From assembly GCF_030332225.1 (NCBI RefSeq), contig NZ_JAOWIF010000043.1, positions 186,001 to 250,000 on the forward strand: a DNA stretch of 64,000 bases, written 5' to 3'. Under the pieces are notes generated by a model. The model was not told where the DNA came from. It searched no databases and saw nothing but the letters and a program-made list of their open reading frames with translations. This document shows, piece after piece, positions 44,895-53,016 of this stretch (the first letter of the stretch is position 1; every line of letters starts with the position of its first letter). The translations under genes and the position numbers were made by a program. Origin of the DNA: Citrobacter sp. Cu233. GTDB lineage: Bacteria; Pseudomonadota; Gammaproteobacteria; Enterobacterales; Enterobacteriaceae.

Positions 44895-45584
44895 ATGCAC
44901 TATCATTTCATCGCGGAACCGATGAGAGACACAACAGATAAGTTGCTGGGTGTTGAGATGCTCGCCCGCTTCGCTTCTGAGACGGTTCATCCGTTACATG
45001 CAGATTCCATTATTTCGGCATGGAGTAGCGAACAAAAACGTAATTTCATGCTTGAGCAAATTCGGTTAATTGCAGAAAAGCGTGATTGGTTCGAGAACAA
45101 TAATCTGCTCTGTACGCTAAGCCTTGTTGATGAAATGGCGCTATTAGCAATCGGTGATCCTGTCATTAAGTCGGCCTTACATTCCATGCCCTTTATTGCG
45201 CTGGAACTTTCAGAACGCTTTCTGTCGAATACAGTTTGCCTGAACAATCTGCTCATTAATTCGCTGAGTGATGGTCCAAACGCCTTGTGGCTGGGCGATC
45301 TCGGCTCTGGCAGTATTGGCGCGAGTCCGCTGGTGTGCGGCCGTTTTGACGTTGTGAAAATGGATCGCGACTTCTTTCTGTCAAAGGTAGAAAAAACAAT
45401 ATTCCCGGTGTTGATTAAAAATATCAGGGGGTATTGCGACCGCGTTGTGGTTGAGGGGGTAGATACGACCCCTCTTTTCGAGGCGGTCTGCACCGCCGGC
45501 GTTTGGGCGATGCAGGGGGAAATTTTCCCGTCAGTCACGTTCTCTGAGGTTGACGCGCTACTCTTGCCCCGGTTTTGTCACTGA
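44895..45584 (+). CDS. Degenerate EAL-domain protein, YdiV/STM1697-like
   Basis: 229 residues forming a single EAL domain: GVEMLARF in place of EAL-L, ALELSERF, LGDLGSGSIG, KMDRDFF, VVVEGVDT, and C-terminal QGEIFPS. Only some metal ligands remain, so it is unlikely to degrade cyclic di-GMP. Position between fabI and sapF matches Salmonella STM1697, a YdiV-like anti-FlhDC factor that lowers flagellar expression. That role is inferred. TTGGAG precedes ATG 44895. Confidence 0.75.
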   Translation: MHYHFIAEPMRDTTDKLLGVEMLARFASETVHPLHADSIISAWSSEQKRNFMLEQIRLIAEKRDWFENNNLLCTLSLVDEMALLAIGDPVIKSALHSMPFIALELSERFLSNTVCLNNLLINSLSDGPNALWLGDLGSGSIGASPLVCGRFDVVKMDRDFFLSKVEKTIFPVLIKNIRGYCDRVVVEGVDTTPLFEAVCTAGVWAMQGEIFPSVTFSEVDALLLPRFCH

Positions 45585-45595
45585 TGACTGAACGG

Positions 45596-45621
45596 ATAGC
45601 CCTCCCGTCCTGGTGGGCTAT
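45596..45621. terminator. Terminator between EAL gene and sapF
   Basis: ATAGCCC/GGGCTAT stem between convergent genes, with a TTCTCT flank. Confidence 0.7.
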
Positions 45622-45628
45622 TCTCTCA

Positions 45629-46435
45629 TTAACGGTCTTTCCGCCAGGCATCAGCAGTAAGCGCCTCGCCAAAATGCCCTGCAATAAGACGACGAGTCAG
45701 CTCATGTAGCGGAGAGGCCAGCACATCCGCCGTACTGCCGCGCTCGACAACTTCGCCCTGATGCATGACTAACACCTGGTCGCTGATGTGTTTCATCATC
45801 CCAATGTGTTGGGTCACGTAGATATACGAAATCCCCTGTTTTTCCTGTAATTCCAGCATCAGGTTGATGAGCTGCGACCGCATCGACATATCCAGAGAGG
45901 CTAGCGCTTCGTCGGCGATAATCACTTTGGGGCGCAAAATCAGCGCACGGGCAAGCCCCAGGCGTTGTTTTTGCCCTGGTGCAAGCATATGCGGATAGTA
46001 GCTAACATGATCGGGTAGCAGACCCACCATACGCATGGTTTCCACAATCTGTTTGCGGCGCTGCTCAGCCTCCAGATCGGTATTCAGGCGCAACGGAAAA
46101 TCGAGGATCTGCGAAATACGTTGGCGCGGGTTAAGCGACGTGGACGGATCCTGGAAAATCATGCGAATACGCTGACTACGAAATGAATAATCGCCATATT
46201 TTAGCGGATGATCGTCAATCAGTAGCTCGCCGCTGCTCGGCTCAACCATCCCAGCCAGCATTTTTGCCAGCGTGGACTTGCCTGAGCCGTTCTCGCCAAT
46301 AATGGCGAGTGTTTGACGCTCACGCAGCGTAAAGCTCAGCGGTTTAACGGCTTCGACGGTCTGGCGGCGAAATAATCCCGTCCGGTAGCGAAAGGTTTTA
46401 CTCAGATTGCGAACTTCGAGCAGGGTTTCTACCAT
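45629..46435 (-). CDS. sapF: ABC transporter ATPase SapF
   Basis: 268-residue ATPase of the Sap system (antimicrobial-peptide resistance in Salmonella; putrescine export by SapBCDF in E. coli). Walker A GENGSGKST (about 47-55) and Walker B VIIADEALASLD. The signature is LAPGQKQRLGLARA, where the usual LSGGQ is altered, a family trait. One base separates it from sapD. Confidence 0.95.
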   Translation of the reverse strand: MVETLLEVRNLSKTFRYRTGLFRRQTVEAVKPLSFTLRERQTLAIIGENGSGKSTLAKMLAGMVEPSSGELLIDDHPLKYGDYSFRSQRIRMIFQDPSTSLNPRQRISQILDFPLRLNTDLEAEQRRKQIVETMRMVGLLPDHVSYYPHMLAPGQKQRLGLARALILRPKVIIADEALASLDMSMRSQLINLMLELQEKQGISYIYVTQHIGMMKHISDQVLVMHQGEVVERGSTADVLASPLHELTRRLIAGHFGEALTADAWRKDR

Positions 46436-46436
46436 C

Positions 46437-47429
46437 TCACTCTCTCTCCATGTTCAGGGGGAAATGACAGGCGTAGAGATGATTCTTTGCTCCGGTCAGT
46501 CTTGGGGTTTCAATGCATTCGCGCTGCGCATAAGGGCAACGCGGCCCCAGACGACAGCCGATGGGCAATTGTTCTAACAACGGAATTGCTCCGGGCATGG
46601 TATTCAGGCGGCTTTTATGCGGCATTGCGCTACCAAAATCAGGAATGGCGCGAATCAGCGCTTGCGTATAAGGGTGATGGGGTATCGTCACCAAATCTTT
46701 ACTGGGCGCGGTTTCCACCGTTTGTCCGCAGTACATTACGTTGATTTTGTCTGCCCATTGGCTGAGCATTTGCAGGTCATGGCTGATCAACAAAATGGTG
46801 GTATTGCTGTTTTGATTCAGTCGGGTCAGTAGACGAAAAATTTGCGCCTGTGTTGTGGGTTCCATTGCATTGGTGGGTTCATCTGCAATCAGCAGACGAG
46901 GTTGGTTTGCCAGTGCGATGGCGATCATTACCTTCTGGCACTCGCCGTCGGTCAGCTCATAAGGGAAACTGCGCATTGCATCTTTATGATCTTTTATCCC
47001 GACGCGGTGCAGCAGTTCAATCGCGCGGCGTTTGCGCCAGCCAATACGTTGCCACCAGCGCCCCTTGTATGTCCAGGCGGGAATGTTTTGCATCAGTTGA
47101 CGTCCAATACGTTCGGACGGATCCAGACAAGACTGTGGCTCCTGGAAGATCATGGACACGTTATGGCCGACCAGCTTACGTCGCTCGCGGGCGGAAAGGC
47201 GCAACAGGTCGATATCATCAAAACGCATGCGGTCCGCGGTAACGCGCCAGTTATCTTTGGCGACGCCGCAGATGGCCTTAGCAATCAAACTTTTACCTGA
47301 ACCCGATTCACCGACCAGTCCGCGGATCTCACCTTCGTTTAGCGTCATGCTGACGCGGTCAACCGCTTTCACCCAGTCGTCACCGGTCCTGAACTCGATA
47401 GTCAGGTTGCGGATATCCAGTAATGGCAT
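46437..47429 (-). CDS. sapD: ABC transporter ATPase SapD
   Basis: 330 residues, OppD-like. Walker A GESGSGKS (about 40-47), signature [15 protein letters not shown], Walker [14 protein letters not shown]-terminal RCPYAQREC cluster. In E. coli SapD is also needed for Trk potassium uptake. Its start overlaps the sapC stop by one base. Confidence 0.96.
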   Translation of the reverse strand: MPLLDIRNLTIEFRTGDDWVKAVDRVSMTLNEGEIRGLVGESGSGKSLIAKAICGVAKDNWRVTADRMRFDDIDLLRLSARERRKLVGHNVSMIFQEPQSCLDPSERIGRQLMQNIPAWTYKGRWWQRIGWRKRRAIELLHRVGIKDHKDAMRSFPYELTDGECQKVMIAIALANQPRLLIADEPTNAMEPTTQAQIFRLLTRLNQNSNTTILLISHDLQMLSQWADKINVMYCGQTVETAPSKDLVTIPHHPYTQALIRAIPDFGSAMPHKSRLNTMPGAIPLLEQLPIGCRLGPRCPYAQRECIETPRLTGAKNHLYACHFPLNMERE

Positions 47430-48319
47430 TATTCCACCCCCGCAATAATCGCGCGGCGCACGCCGTCACCTAACAGGTTTACCAGCAGCACACTTATCAT
47501 AATTGCCGCTCCGGGCAGCATGACTGTCCATGGCGCAACATAGATCAACTCCAGCGCATCGCCGAGCATGGCTCCCCATTCTGGGGATGGCAGTTGTGCG
47601 CCGAGATCAAGGAAGCCCAGGGCGGCGATATCCAGAATTGCCATTGACAGTGCTCGGGTGATTTCAGTGATCAGACCGGCAGTGATATTCGGCAGAATCG
47701 CAAACCACAGGATATTGAGCGTGCTCGCGCCATCCAGACGAGCGGCAATGACATACTCTTTTTCCAGCTCGTCATGCACCATGCTGTAGACAGAGCGCAC
47801 CATACGCGGCAGTAAAGCCAGCCAGACGGCGAACATCGCATGCGTCAGATGTGGCCCGGCAAAAGCCACCACAATAATGGCCAGCAGTAGCGATGGAATT
47901 GACAGCAGGGTATCCAGAATATGGTTCAGCACCGCTGAGCGTAGTCCGTGTGTTGCCCCGGCAACCACGCCCAGCAACAGACCGCAGAGTGTAGCGGCGA
48001 GGGTAACGACAAACGCACCACCTACAGTAGGGGCAGCGCCGCTGAGCAGACGGCTTAATACGTCGCGACCGAGATCGTCGGTTCCGAGGAAGAATGACAC
48101 TTCGCCATAGCGCGACCAGGACGGGGGCAACAGTTGGTAGCCGAGAAATTGCTGATCGATGCCGTAAGGGGCAAACCAGCCACCAAACACACACAGAATG
48201 ACCAGTCCCGCACAACCGTACAGACCCACCATCGCAGAAGCATCGCCATAAAAATTACGCCATGCGGTACGTAGCGTACCGGGCGGGCGCTTTTCGCTAT
48301 ATACGCTATCGTAGGGCAT
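47429..48319 (-). CDS. sapC: ABC transporter permease SapC
   Basis: 296-residue inner-membrane permease, five to six helices, with the EAA-loop region [23 protein letters not shown]. It is intact from [15 protein letters not shown] to the end, but what lies upstream is prophage DNA instead of sapB. Normal sapB ends inside the first codons of sapC, so translational coupling with full-length sapB is lost here. Confidence 0.95.
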   Translation of the reverse strand: MPYDSVYSEKRPPGTLRTAWRNFYGDASAMVGLYGCAGLVILCVFGGWFAPYGIDQQFLGYQLLPPSWSRYGEVSFFLGTDDLGRDVLSRLLSGAAPTVGGAFVVTLAATLCGLLLGVVAGATHGLRSAVLNHILDTLLSIPSLLLAIIVVAFAGPHLTHAMFAVWLALLPRMVRSVYSMVHDELEKEYVIAARLDGASTLNILWFAILPNITAGLITEITRALSMAILDIAALGFLDLGAQLPSPEWGAMLGDALELIYVAPWTVMLPGAAIMISVLLVNLLGDGVRRAIIAGVE

Positions 48320-48330
48320 ATGTACTCGAT
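48306..48330. other. Prophage-host junction (attL) in the sapB/sapC overlap
   Basis: Host sequence (sapC start, ATGCCCTACGATAGCG on the minus strand) changes to phage DNA near 48320-48322. In relatives the sapB reading frame would continue ...TGGTATGCCCTACGATAG. Here TATGCCCTACGATAG is kept, but the preceding codons are not sapB. The core extent cannot be set without the right end. Confidence 0.7.
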
Positions 48331-48453
48331 TTAATTTTGTTGAACATGCTTTATGTCTTTTTAAATTTTCCAGTGCTGGTGTGCCTTTACTGCCTACTAG
48401 CGCTTTAAATTGGTTTATTTCGTTTTAATTCGAAGGTTATCAATTTACGTAAA

Positions 48454-48496
48454 ATGTGTACACTGGTGTGTATATCCTCTCCCGGAGTGTACACAT
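48454..48496. promoter_or_regulatory. 11-bp inverted repeat at the int start
   Basis: ATGTGTACACT (48454-48464) and AGTGTACACAT (48486-48496) are exact inverted copies 21 bases apart; the right copy reaches the int start codon. It could be an operator for int self-control or an arm-type site. A GTGTGTATA stretch lies between. Confidence 0.6.
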
Positions 48497-49683
48497 TGCT
48501 TACCGATACAAAATTAAGAAAAGCTCTTGGCAAGAAAAGAGACAAAATCGAAGTTATCTCAGATGCTCACGGGCTTAATATCCGATTGTCCACTTCCGGC
48601 AGTATAACATTTTTTTACCGCTACAGATGGAACGGGAAGGCCGTTCAGCTGACGATTGGCGATTATCCGTCCATATCTTTATCTCAGGCAAGAGAGCGAA
48701 GGCAGCAATTCAGAGCATGGCTGACTGAGGGGTTCGATCCGAGACGTCAGGCGGTGCTTGAAAAACAGAAAAAGATTGATGCAATAACCGTCAGGGATGC
48801 CTTCGATTACTGGGAGAAGTATTACTGTATCCCTGAAGGCCTGGTAAAAATAAAAGTTAATCGACGTGATTTCGAGAACCACATCAATCCGGTTCTCGGG
48901 AACATGATTGTTGATCAGACAACCAAGGCGCACTGGCTTAGCCTTTTCGATGGCATGGGAAGGCGAGTTGTTACTGGGCAAATGCTGGGTTTGATGCAAC
49001 GTACCTTTCGTTTTTGTTCTAACCGTGGGGTGATTAGCGTTAACCCCATCGAAAGCCTGAGACGGTCTGACGTCGGTTTAGCCGCTGCGGTAAGGGACAG
49101 AAAATTAAGTGATGATGAAATCAAAACCGTCTGGAATACGCTGCCAGAACTAAAAGAAAGGCAACAGCTGATTATGAAGTTCCTCATCATGACCGGTTGC
49201 CGCAGCACAGAGATCAGGACAGCTAAATGGGAGTGGTTCGATTTCAACGAACATACGTGGACAATTCCGGCAAGTGATTATAAAACCGGAAAGACCGTAA
49301 GAAGGGCTCTTCCTGAAGCTGTAGTCAGGATGATGAAAGAGGAAAAGGAAACGTCTCTCTCAAATCATGTCGTCACGCTGTCAAGATATAAAGGACCAGA
49401 AGATGACCGGCCACCTCTTCAGCCAAATGTTGCTATGTTTTCAACCCAGATAATTGCAAAAAATGGAATGAAAACATGGTCGCTTCACGACCTGAGAAGA
49501 ACGGTTGCGACGCGCCTATCCGAATTAGGCGCGCCACCACACGTAGTAGAAAAACTGTTGGGTCATCATATGTCAGGCGTCATGGCGCGGTATAACCTAC
49601 ATGACTACCTGGATGATCAGCGGCATTGGCTTGCAGTATGGCAGGATCATCTGGAAAAACTGATTGGTCAGCCTCTGGTTTAA
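48496..49683 (+). CDS. int: Prophage tyrosine integrase (P4-type)
   Basis: About 395 residues: N-terminal arm-binding DUF4102 domain (LTIGDYPSISLSQARERR), SAM-like core-binding domain, and catalytic domain with Arg in TGCRSTEIR, HDLRRTVATRL, GHHMSGVMARYN (nucleophile Tyr). I take TTG 48496 as start since CGGAG lies upstream and it begins LTDTKLRKA; the ATG at 48454 lies in the inverted repeat. Transcribed away from attL. Confidence 0.92.
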   Translation: MLTDTKLRKALGKKRDKIEVISDAHGLNIRLSTSGSITFFYRYRWNGKAVQLTIGDYPSISLSQARERRQQFRAWLTEGFDPRRQAVLEKQKKIDAITVRDAFDYWEKYYCIPEGLVKIKVNRRDFENHINPVLGNMIVDQTTKAHWLSLFDGMGRRVVTGQMLGLMQRTFRFCSNRGVISVNPIESLRRSDVGLAAAVRDRKLSDDEIKTVWNTLPELKERQQLIMKFLIMTGCRSTEIRTAKWEWFDFNEHTWTIPASDYKTGKTVRRALPEAVVRMMKEEKETSLSNHVVTLSRYKGPEDDRPPLQPNVAMFSTQIIAKNGMKTWSLHDLRRTVATRLSELGAPPHVVEKLLGHHMSGVMARYNLHDYLDDQRHWLAVWQDHLEKLIGQPLV

Positions 49684-49891
49684 TGCCCACGTTTTCCTCC
49701 CATGCCAGCAAGTCTGACATTCTCCAGCGTTTGGGACTGCCATTTATTCTCGGTTTCGGAAATGGCTGAGTAAAGTAGGATGGCATCCTGGAAGGAGTGC
49801 TCCAGAAATACAGTGTGCTTCGCGATATCTTATACCGGGACAAAACTTCATTTGTTATTAAAATAGCGTCTGCCTGCAATGCGTTATCCAT
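49580..49891 (-). CDS. AlpA-like DNA-binding protein / excisionase candidate
   Basis: 103 residues. The N-terminal two thirds form a MerR/AlpA-type helix-turn-helix (LSRYKISRSTLYFWS ... FPKPRINGSPKRWRMSDLLAWEE), used by phage excisionases and regulators. The last ~35 residues are encoded antisense to the int 3' end (104-base overlap) and look non-conserved. AAGAGG precedes the ATG. Likely Xis by position opposite int. Confidence 0.75.
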   Translation of the reverse strand: MDNALQADAILITNEVLSRYKISRSTLYFWSTPSRMPSYFTQPFPKPRINGSPKRWRMSDLLAWEENVGIKPEADQSVFPDDPAILQANAADHPGSHVGYTAP

Positions 49892-49901
49892 ATATTACCT
49901 C

Positions 49902-50144
49902 TTAATTACATTGTCCCGGCAGCGCTCGCAATCTGCGCATACCAGTCATCGCCGTGGCCACATAGCTCGCCTTGCGGTTCACTACCTCCACCCAGACCTT
50001 CACACCTTCAACTCTCACAGTGTATGTCTCCTTCATCTTGCTGCGCCCGTAGTCGCCATAGCGTTCGTGATGAGTGGCCAGCGCGATGTCGCATGCCTGA
50101 CGCGCTAACGGGGATTGCTGATTGCCTCGGTTAATCAGTTTCAT
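49902..50144 (-). CDS. DUF4060-like phage protein
   Basis: 80-residue basic protein beginning MKLINRGNQQSPLARQACDIAL, which I associate with the DUF4060 family of lambdoid left arms. Overlaps the upstream DUF550 gene by ATGA, so translation is coupled. Function unknown. Confidence 0.65.
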   Translation of the reverse strand: MKLINRGNQQSPLARQACDIALATHHERYGDYGRSKMKETYTVRVEGVKVWVEVVNRKASYVATAMTGMRRLRALPGQCN

Positions 50145-50740
50145 GCTTCACCGCCTTTACGACGTATGGCCATTCTCGCCCTGTTTTTCGCCAGCCTGGC
50201 TTTGCGTTGTGTTGGTGTTTCACGTTCGCGAGCGCGTGCGTTTGATTCACGGTTGCGGCGGCGCCGTGCGTTGAGCGATTCCTCTTCGCTTCGCACATGC
50301 AATCGTGGCTCCCCGTCCTTTGGCTCGGGCCATTCGCGCTGTTTGTTTATCGCCAGTTTCTCTATGCAGGCCGTGATTAGCTGCTCGTCACTGATACCGG
50401 CGCGACGTTGCGCATCCCATAACAGGAATTGCATGTCAGCCCATTCGCTAAGGTCGCCTGGTTCAGCAGCAGCCTCGAGCGCTTCTTTGGAAAGGTGCTT
50501 CAGCGGACCAACTGGACCGACATCGCCAAAAGTAGCCTGTGACCATGCTGCATGTTCACGGCGTACCTGTTCCGAATCAGCAGTCAGCGCTGCCAGTGCA
50601 ATTTCAGTAATGCGCAAATACAGGGCAGCACGTGACGGGTTACTGAATTCATCCTCCTTTAAAAACTTCGACATTTCAGCAACGTCAGCGCGGCACACCG
50701 CTATTAATTGCTCTTTTGTGAACGTGGCGATATCAGTCAT
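50141..50740 (-). CDS. DUF550 domain protein (predicted dNTP pyrophosphohydrolase-like)
   Basis: 199 residues. A helical N-terminus, DUF550 domain (about 65-145; HAAWSQATFGDVGPVGPLKHL and EWADMQFLLWDAQRRAGI, resembling all-alpha NTP pyrophosphatases), then a very basic C-terminal tail (RRRRNRESNARARERE). Start at 50740 overlaps the previous gene (ATGACTGA); an ATG at 50884 in the same frame is inside that gene and rejected. Confidence 0.75.
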   Translation of the reverse strand: MTDIATFTKEQLIAVCRADVAEMSKFLKEDEFSNPSRAALYLRITEIALAALTADSEQVRREHAAWSQATFGDVGPVGPLKHLSKEALEAAAEPGDLSEWADMQFLLWDAQRRAGISDEQLITACIEKLAINKQREWPEPKDGEPRLHVRSEEESLNARRRRNRESNARARERETPTQRKARLAKNRARMAIRRKGGEA

Positions 50741-51077
50741 TCCAGGCCTCCAGCTCGTTCTGAATTTCTTCGTCGATTTCGTCATTGGTGGCATCATGAT
50801 TGAGATATGTGAGAGCTTCTGTCCGATACTGTGCGCGGCGTTCGCTGTACCATGCTGAAAACTCAGGTGACCAGCCTCGACCATTACCCTGAAAATCTAC
50901 CAGAGCGTTGTCCTCTGCCATGCACTCAACCATGCAGTCGGCAGTTGTCAGGGCGCACTCACGGATATACCGGCGTAGATCCCGCTTGCGCCAGTACGGG
51001 CTATATTTCGAGTCGCAACGACCTTTAAATTCGACTGTCCAGCGACGGATGCAACGTGCATTTAATGATTTACTCAT
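50733..51077 (-). CDS. Phage hypothetical protein (114 aa)
   Basis: Soluble protein of 114 residues, basic N-terminus with several Arg and Cys (RCIRRWTVEFKGRC, YIRECALTTADCMVECM) and acidic C-terminus (DEIDEEIQNELEAWND). I do not recognise a family. Third gene of the compact leftward operon behind recT. Confidence 0.65.
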   Translation of the reverse strand: MSKSLNARCIRRWTVEFKGRCDSKYSPYWRKRDLRRYIRECALTTADCMVECMAEDNALVDFQGNGRGWSPEFSAWYSERRAQYRTEALTYLNHDATNDEIDEEIQNELEAWND

Positions 51078-51111
51078 CTCGTTACCGGGAGGGCGAACCC
51101 TCCCGCCTCCC

Positions 51112-52152
51112 TTAGCCCACGTATTCCGGTTTCATATCTGCCAGGGTGATGCTGAACTGATCGTGCAGTTCATCGCCCAGGTGACGTTTCGCAGTTGCAA
51201 GAACTCGCTCAACTTCCCCGAAACGCGCTGCTGCATCCGTTTCGTCCGGAGACGGCAGGGAGTTGATTGCGGCCTCAACCTTGTTGCGTGAATCAACCAG
51301 GTAGTAGCGTTTCACTGCCTTATTCTTCAGCTCGGTGAACAGGGCGGAACCGAGCGTGGCCTTTGCGCTTTCGATATCAGCCCGGACTGCTTTGGCGCTG
51401 TCTACATTCTGCGCAGCATCGATGCGTTCGCGGAACCCATCAGCCAGTGAGTCGATATTTGCCGGTGATTCCTGCGCACTTTGCGTGGTTGTGACGGTGT
51501 CACCTGAGATATCAGCCAGGTTAACGTGTTTCGGTGCTGGGTTAATCTCTTTCTCAGTGCGTGGCTCAACTTCATCTGGACTGTAGACGCCGAGGATAAC
51601 TTCTGGGCAGTACAGGCGAGCCCAGTACTTCACTGCCAGATAAGCGATCTGCTGCTTCGGCGCTGTTTTCCACAGTGGCGAGTTACGTGTGGTGATATCT
51701 GCAAGGTAGATTGGCTCACCCCAGGTAATTTCATCTTCGCCTCGCAGTACGGCACCGACCCTGATAAACAGGCCTAATTCATCGCGGCCGTCTTTTTTGC
51801 CGGCGATCTTCTCCCAGTCACCGCCGTATTCGTAATGGAAGCGACCAACAATGGCGCTGGAGCTGGAGATTACTGCGTTAACCAGCTGCGCTTCGTAACC
51901 CAGAACGCCATTCACCAGGTGCGTTTTCTGGGCAACCGCATATGGGTTCATTCCCCACTGCATAGCCTGCATGACGATAGCCATACAGTCGGCGGGTTTC
52001 CCCGCCAGGTGTTTGGGGACGGTGACTGCAGACTGCGCCATCAATTCAGCGAAAGAGCTAAGCTGGCCGAGTGCCTGCACGTTGAACACAGTGTTGCTGG
52101 CCGAAATGGTGTTTGGTGCCTGCTCGGTCGTAATGATGTTGGTATTTTGCAT
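51112..52152 (-). CDS. recT: RecT-family single-strand annealing protein
   Basis: About 346 residues. The RecT core (about 30-210) shows CMAIVMQAMQWGMNPYAVAQKTHLVNG and WGEPIYLADITTRNSPLWKTAPKQQIAYLAVKYWARL-type sequence; the C-terminus is a polar helical domain. Anneals complementary single strands in phage recombination, normally with a RecE-type exonuclease whose gene is cut here. Start at 52152 has GGAGG 8 bases upstream; the 5-codon extension contains that ribosome site. Confidence 0.88.
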   Translation of the reverse strand: MQNTNIITTEQAPNTISASNTVFNVQALGQLSSFAELMAQSAVTVPKHLAGKPADCMAIVMQAMQWGMNPYAVAQKTHLVNGVLGYEAQLVNAVISSSSAIVGRFHYEYGGDWEKIAGKKDGRDELGLFIRVGAVLRGEDEITWGEPIYLADITTRNSPLWKTAPKQQIAYLAVKYWARLYCPEVILGVYSPDEVEPRTEKEINPAPKHVNLADISGDTVTTTQSAQESPANIDSLADGFRERIDAAQNVDSAKAVRADIESAKATLGSALFTELKNKAVKRYYLVDSRNKVEAAINSLPSPDETDAAARFGEVERVLATAKRHLGDELHDQFSITLADMKPEYVG

Positions 52153-52166
52153 GGTCAAATCCTCCA

Positions 52167-52247
52167 TTAAGCCAGACGCAGCGCTTCAAGGCGGCGCAGG
52201 TCGAAGTCGTTCAGTTCGTCGGTGTAATCAGCGGTGATCGGCGCTGA
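52167..52247 (-). pseudogene. C-terminal remnant of the gene upstream of recT
   Basis: Only the last ~27 codons (TADYTDELNDFDLRRLEAL) remain before sequence antisense to the replication gene begins. By position upstream of recT it is probably the exonuclease partner (RecE type), but the remnant is too short to prove it. Confidence 0.55.
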
Positions 52248-53014
52248 CCTCGCCACACGCAAACATGCTCGGGTTGTATTACCTGCCAATTCTGTACATA
52301 GCCCATGAAACTGGCTTGGGCTTGGAAGGGGCTTCAAAGGGGCTAAAAAGCTCCATTGAAGCGGGATTTTGTAGCTATGACGAGGACACTGAGATGGTTT
52401 GGGTGCATGAAATGGCCGCTTATCAGGTTGGTCGATCACTGAAGCCAGGGGATAACCGTTGTGCTGGTGTCAGGAATGAGTATGTGTCATTACCTGAAAA
52501 CCCTTTTTTATCATCATTTTATGAACGTTATAAAACAGATTTTCACCTCAATTTTAAACGTGAATCGCGCCAAATTTCAGAAGGGGCTTCGAAGGGGCTA
52601 CGAAGCCAAGATCAGGAACAGGATCAGGAACAAGATCAGGATAAAGATATTTTGGGGCATGGCGCCGCCACACCCCGGGGGAAAAATACTTACCCGGATG
52701 ATTTTGAACTGGCGTGGCAGGAATACCCAAAACGCGCCGGTGGTAACAGCAAGGCTGATGCGTTCAAAGCCTGGACAGCGCGTATTAAATCTGGCGCAAC
52801 AGTGCAGGAGCTTATCGATGGAGTTCGGCGATACGCGGATTACATAACTGCCGCTGGAAAACTTAACACCGAGTATGTGAAACAGGCATCCACGTTTTTT
52901 GGCCCCTCAAAGCACTACGAAGAGTCGTGGTCTTTTGCGGCGCCAGATGGAAAAAGGGATCCGAACAAAATTTCTCAGCCAGATAAAGCGATTCCGACCG
53001 GATTCAGGGGGTAG
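52238..53014 (+). pseudogene. Phage replication initiator (O-like), 5'-truncated
   Basis: The open frame starts at about 52238 directly at a junction; first ATG is 52265. About 250 residues remain: N-terminal winged-helix part (MLGLYYLPILYIAHETGLG, EGASKGLKSSIEAGF), an Asp/Gln linker, and a C-terminal domain (FELAWQEYPKRAGGNSKADAFKAW, QASTFFG) typical of phage primosome/replication proteins. No ribosome site is seen at 52265. Probably inactive. It precedes the dnaC-like gene, as O precedes P. Confidence 0.75.
52326..52645 (+). repeat. Repeats inside the replication gene
   Basis: AAGGGGCT occurs at 52326, 52337, 52581 and 52592, two pairs each 11 bases apart, coding for EGASKGL twice. Three 12-base units (GATCAGGAACAG and variants) run from 52610 to 52645 and code for the QDQEQ linker. 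Lambdoid origins often sit in the O gene, so the first set could be iteron-like; this is speculative. Confidence 0.5.
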
Positions 53015-53016
53015 TG

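Noticed and set aside
45950..45990. Altered ABC signature in SapF as a sign of decay
   Set aside because: The LAPGQKQR variant is, as far as I recall, normal for SapF and the rest of the protein is intact.
50741..50884. N-terminal extension of the DUF550 gene
   Set aside because: It overlaps the upstream gene fully; the ATG at 50740 with the ATGACTGA overlap explains initiation.
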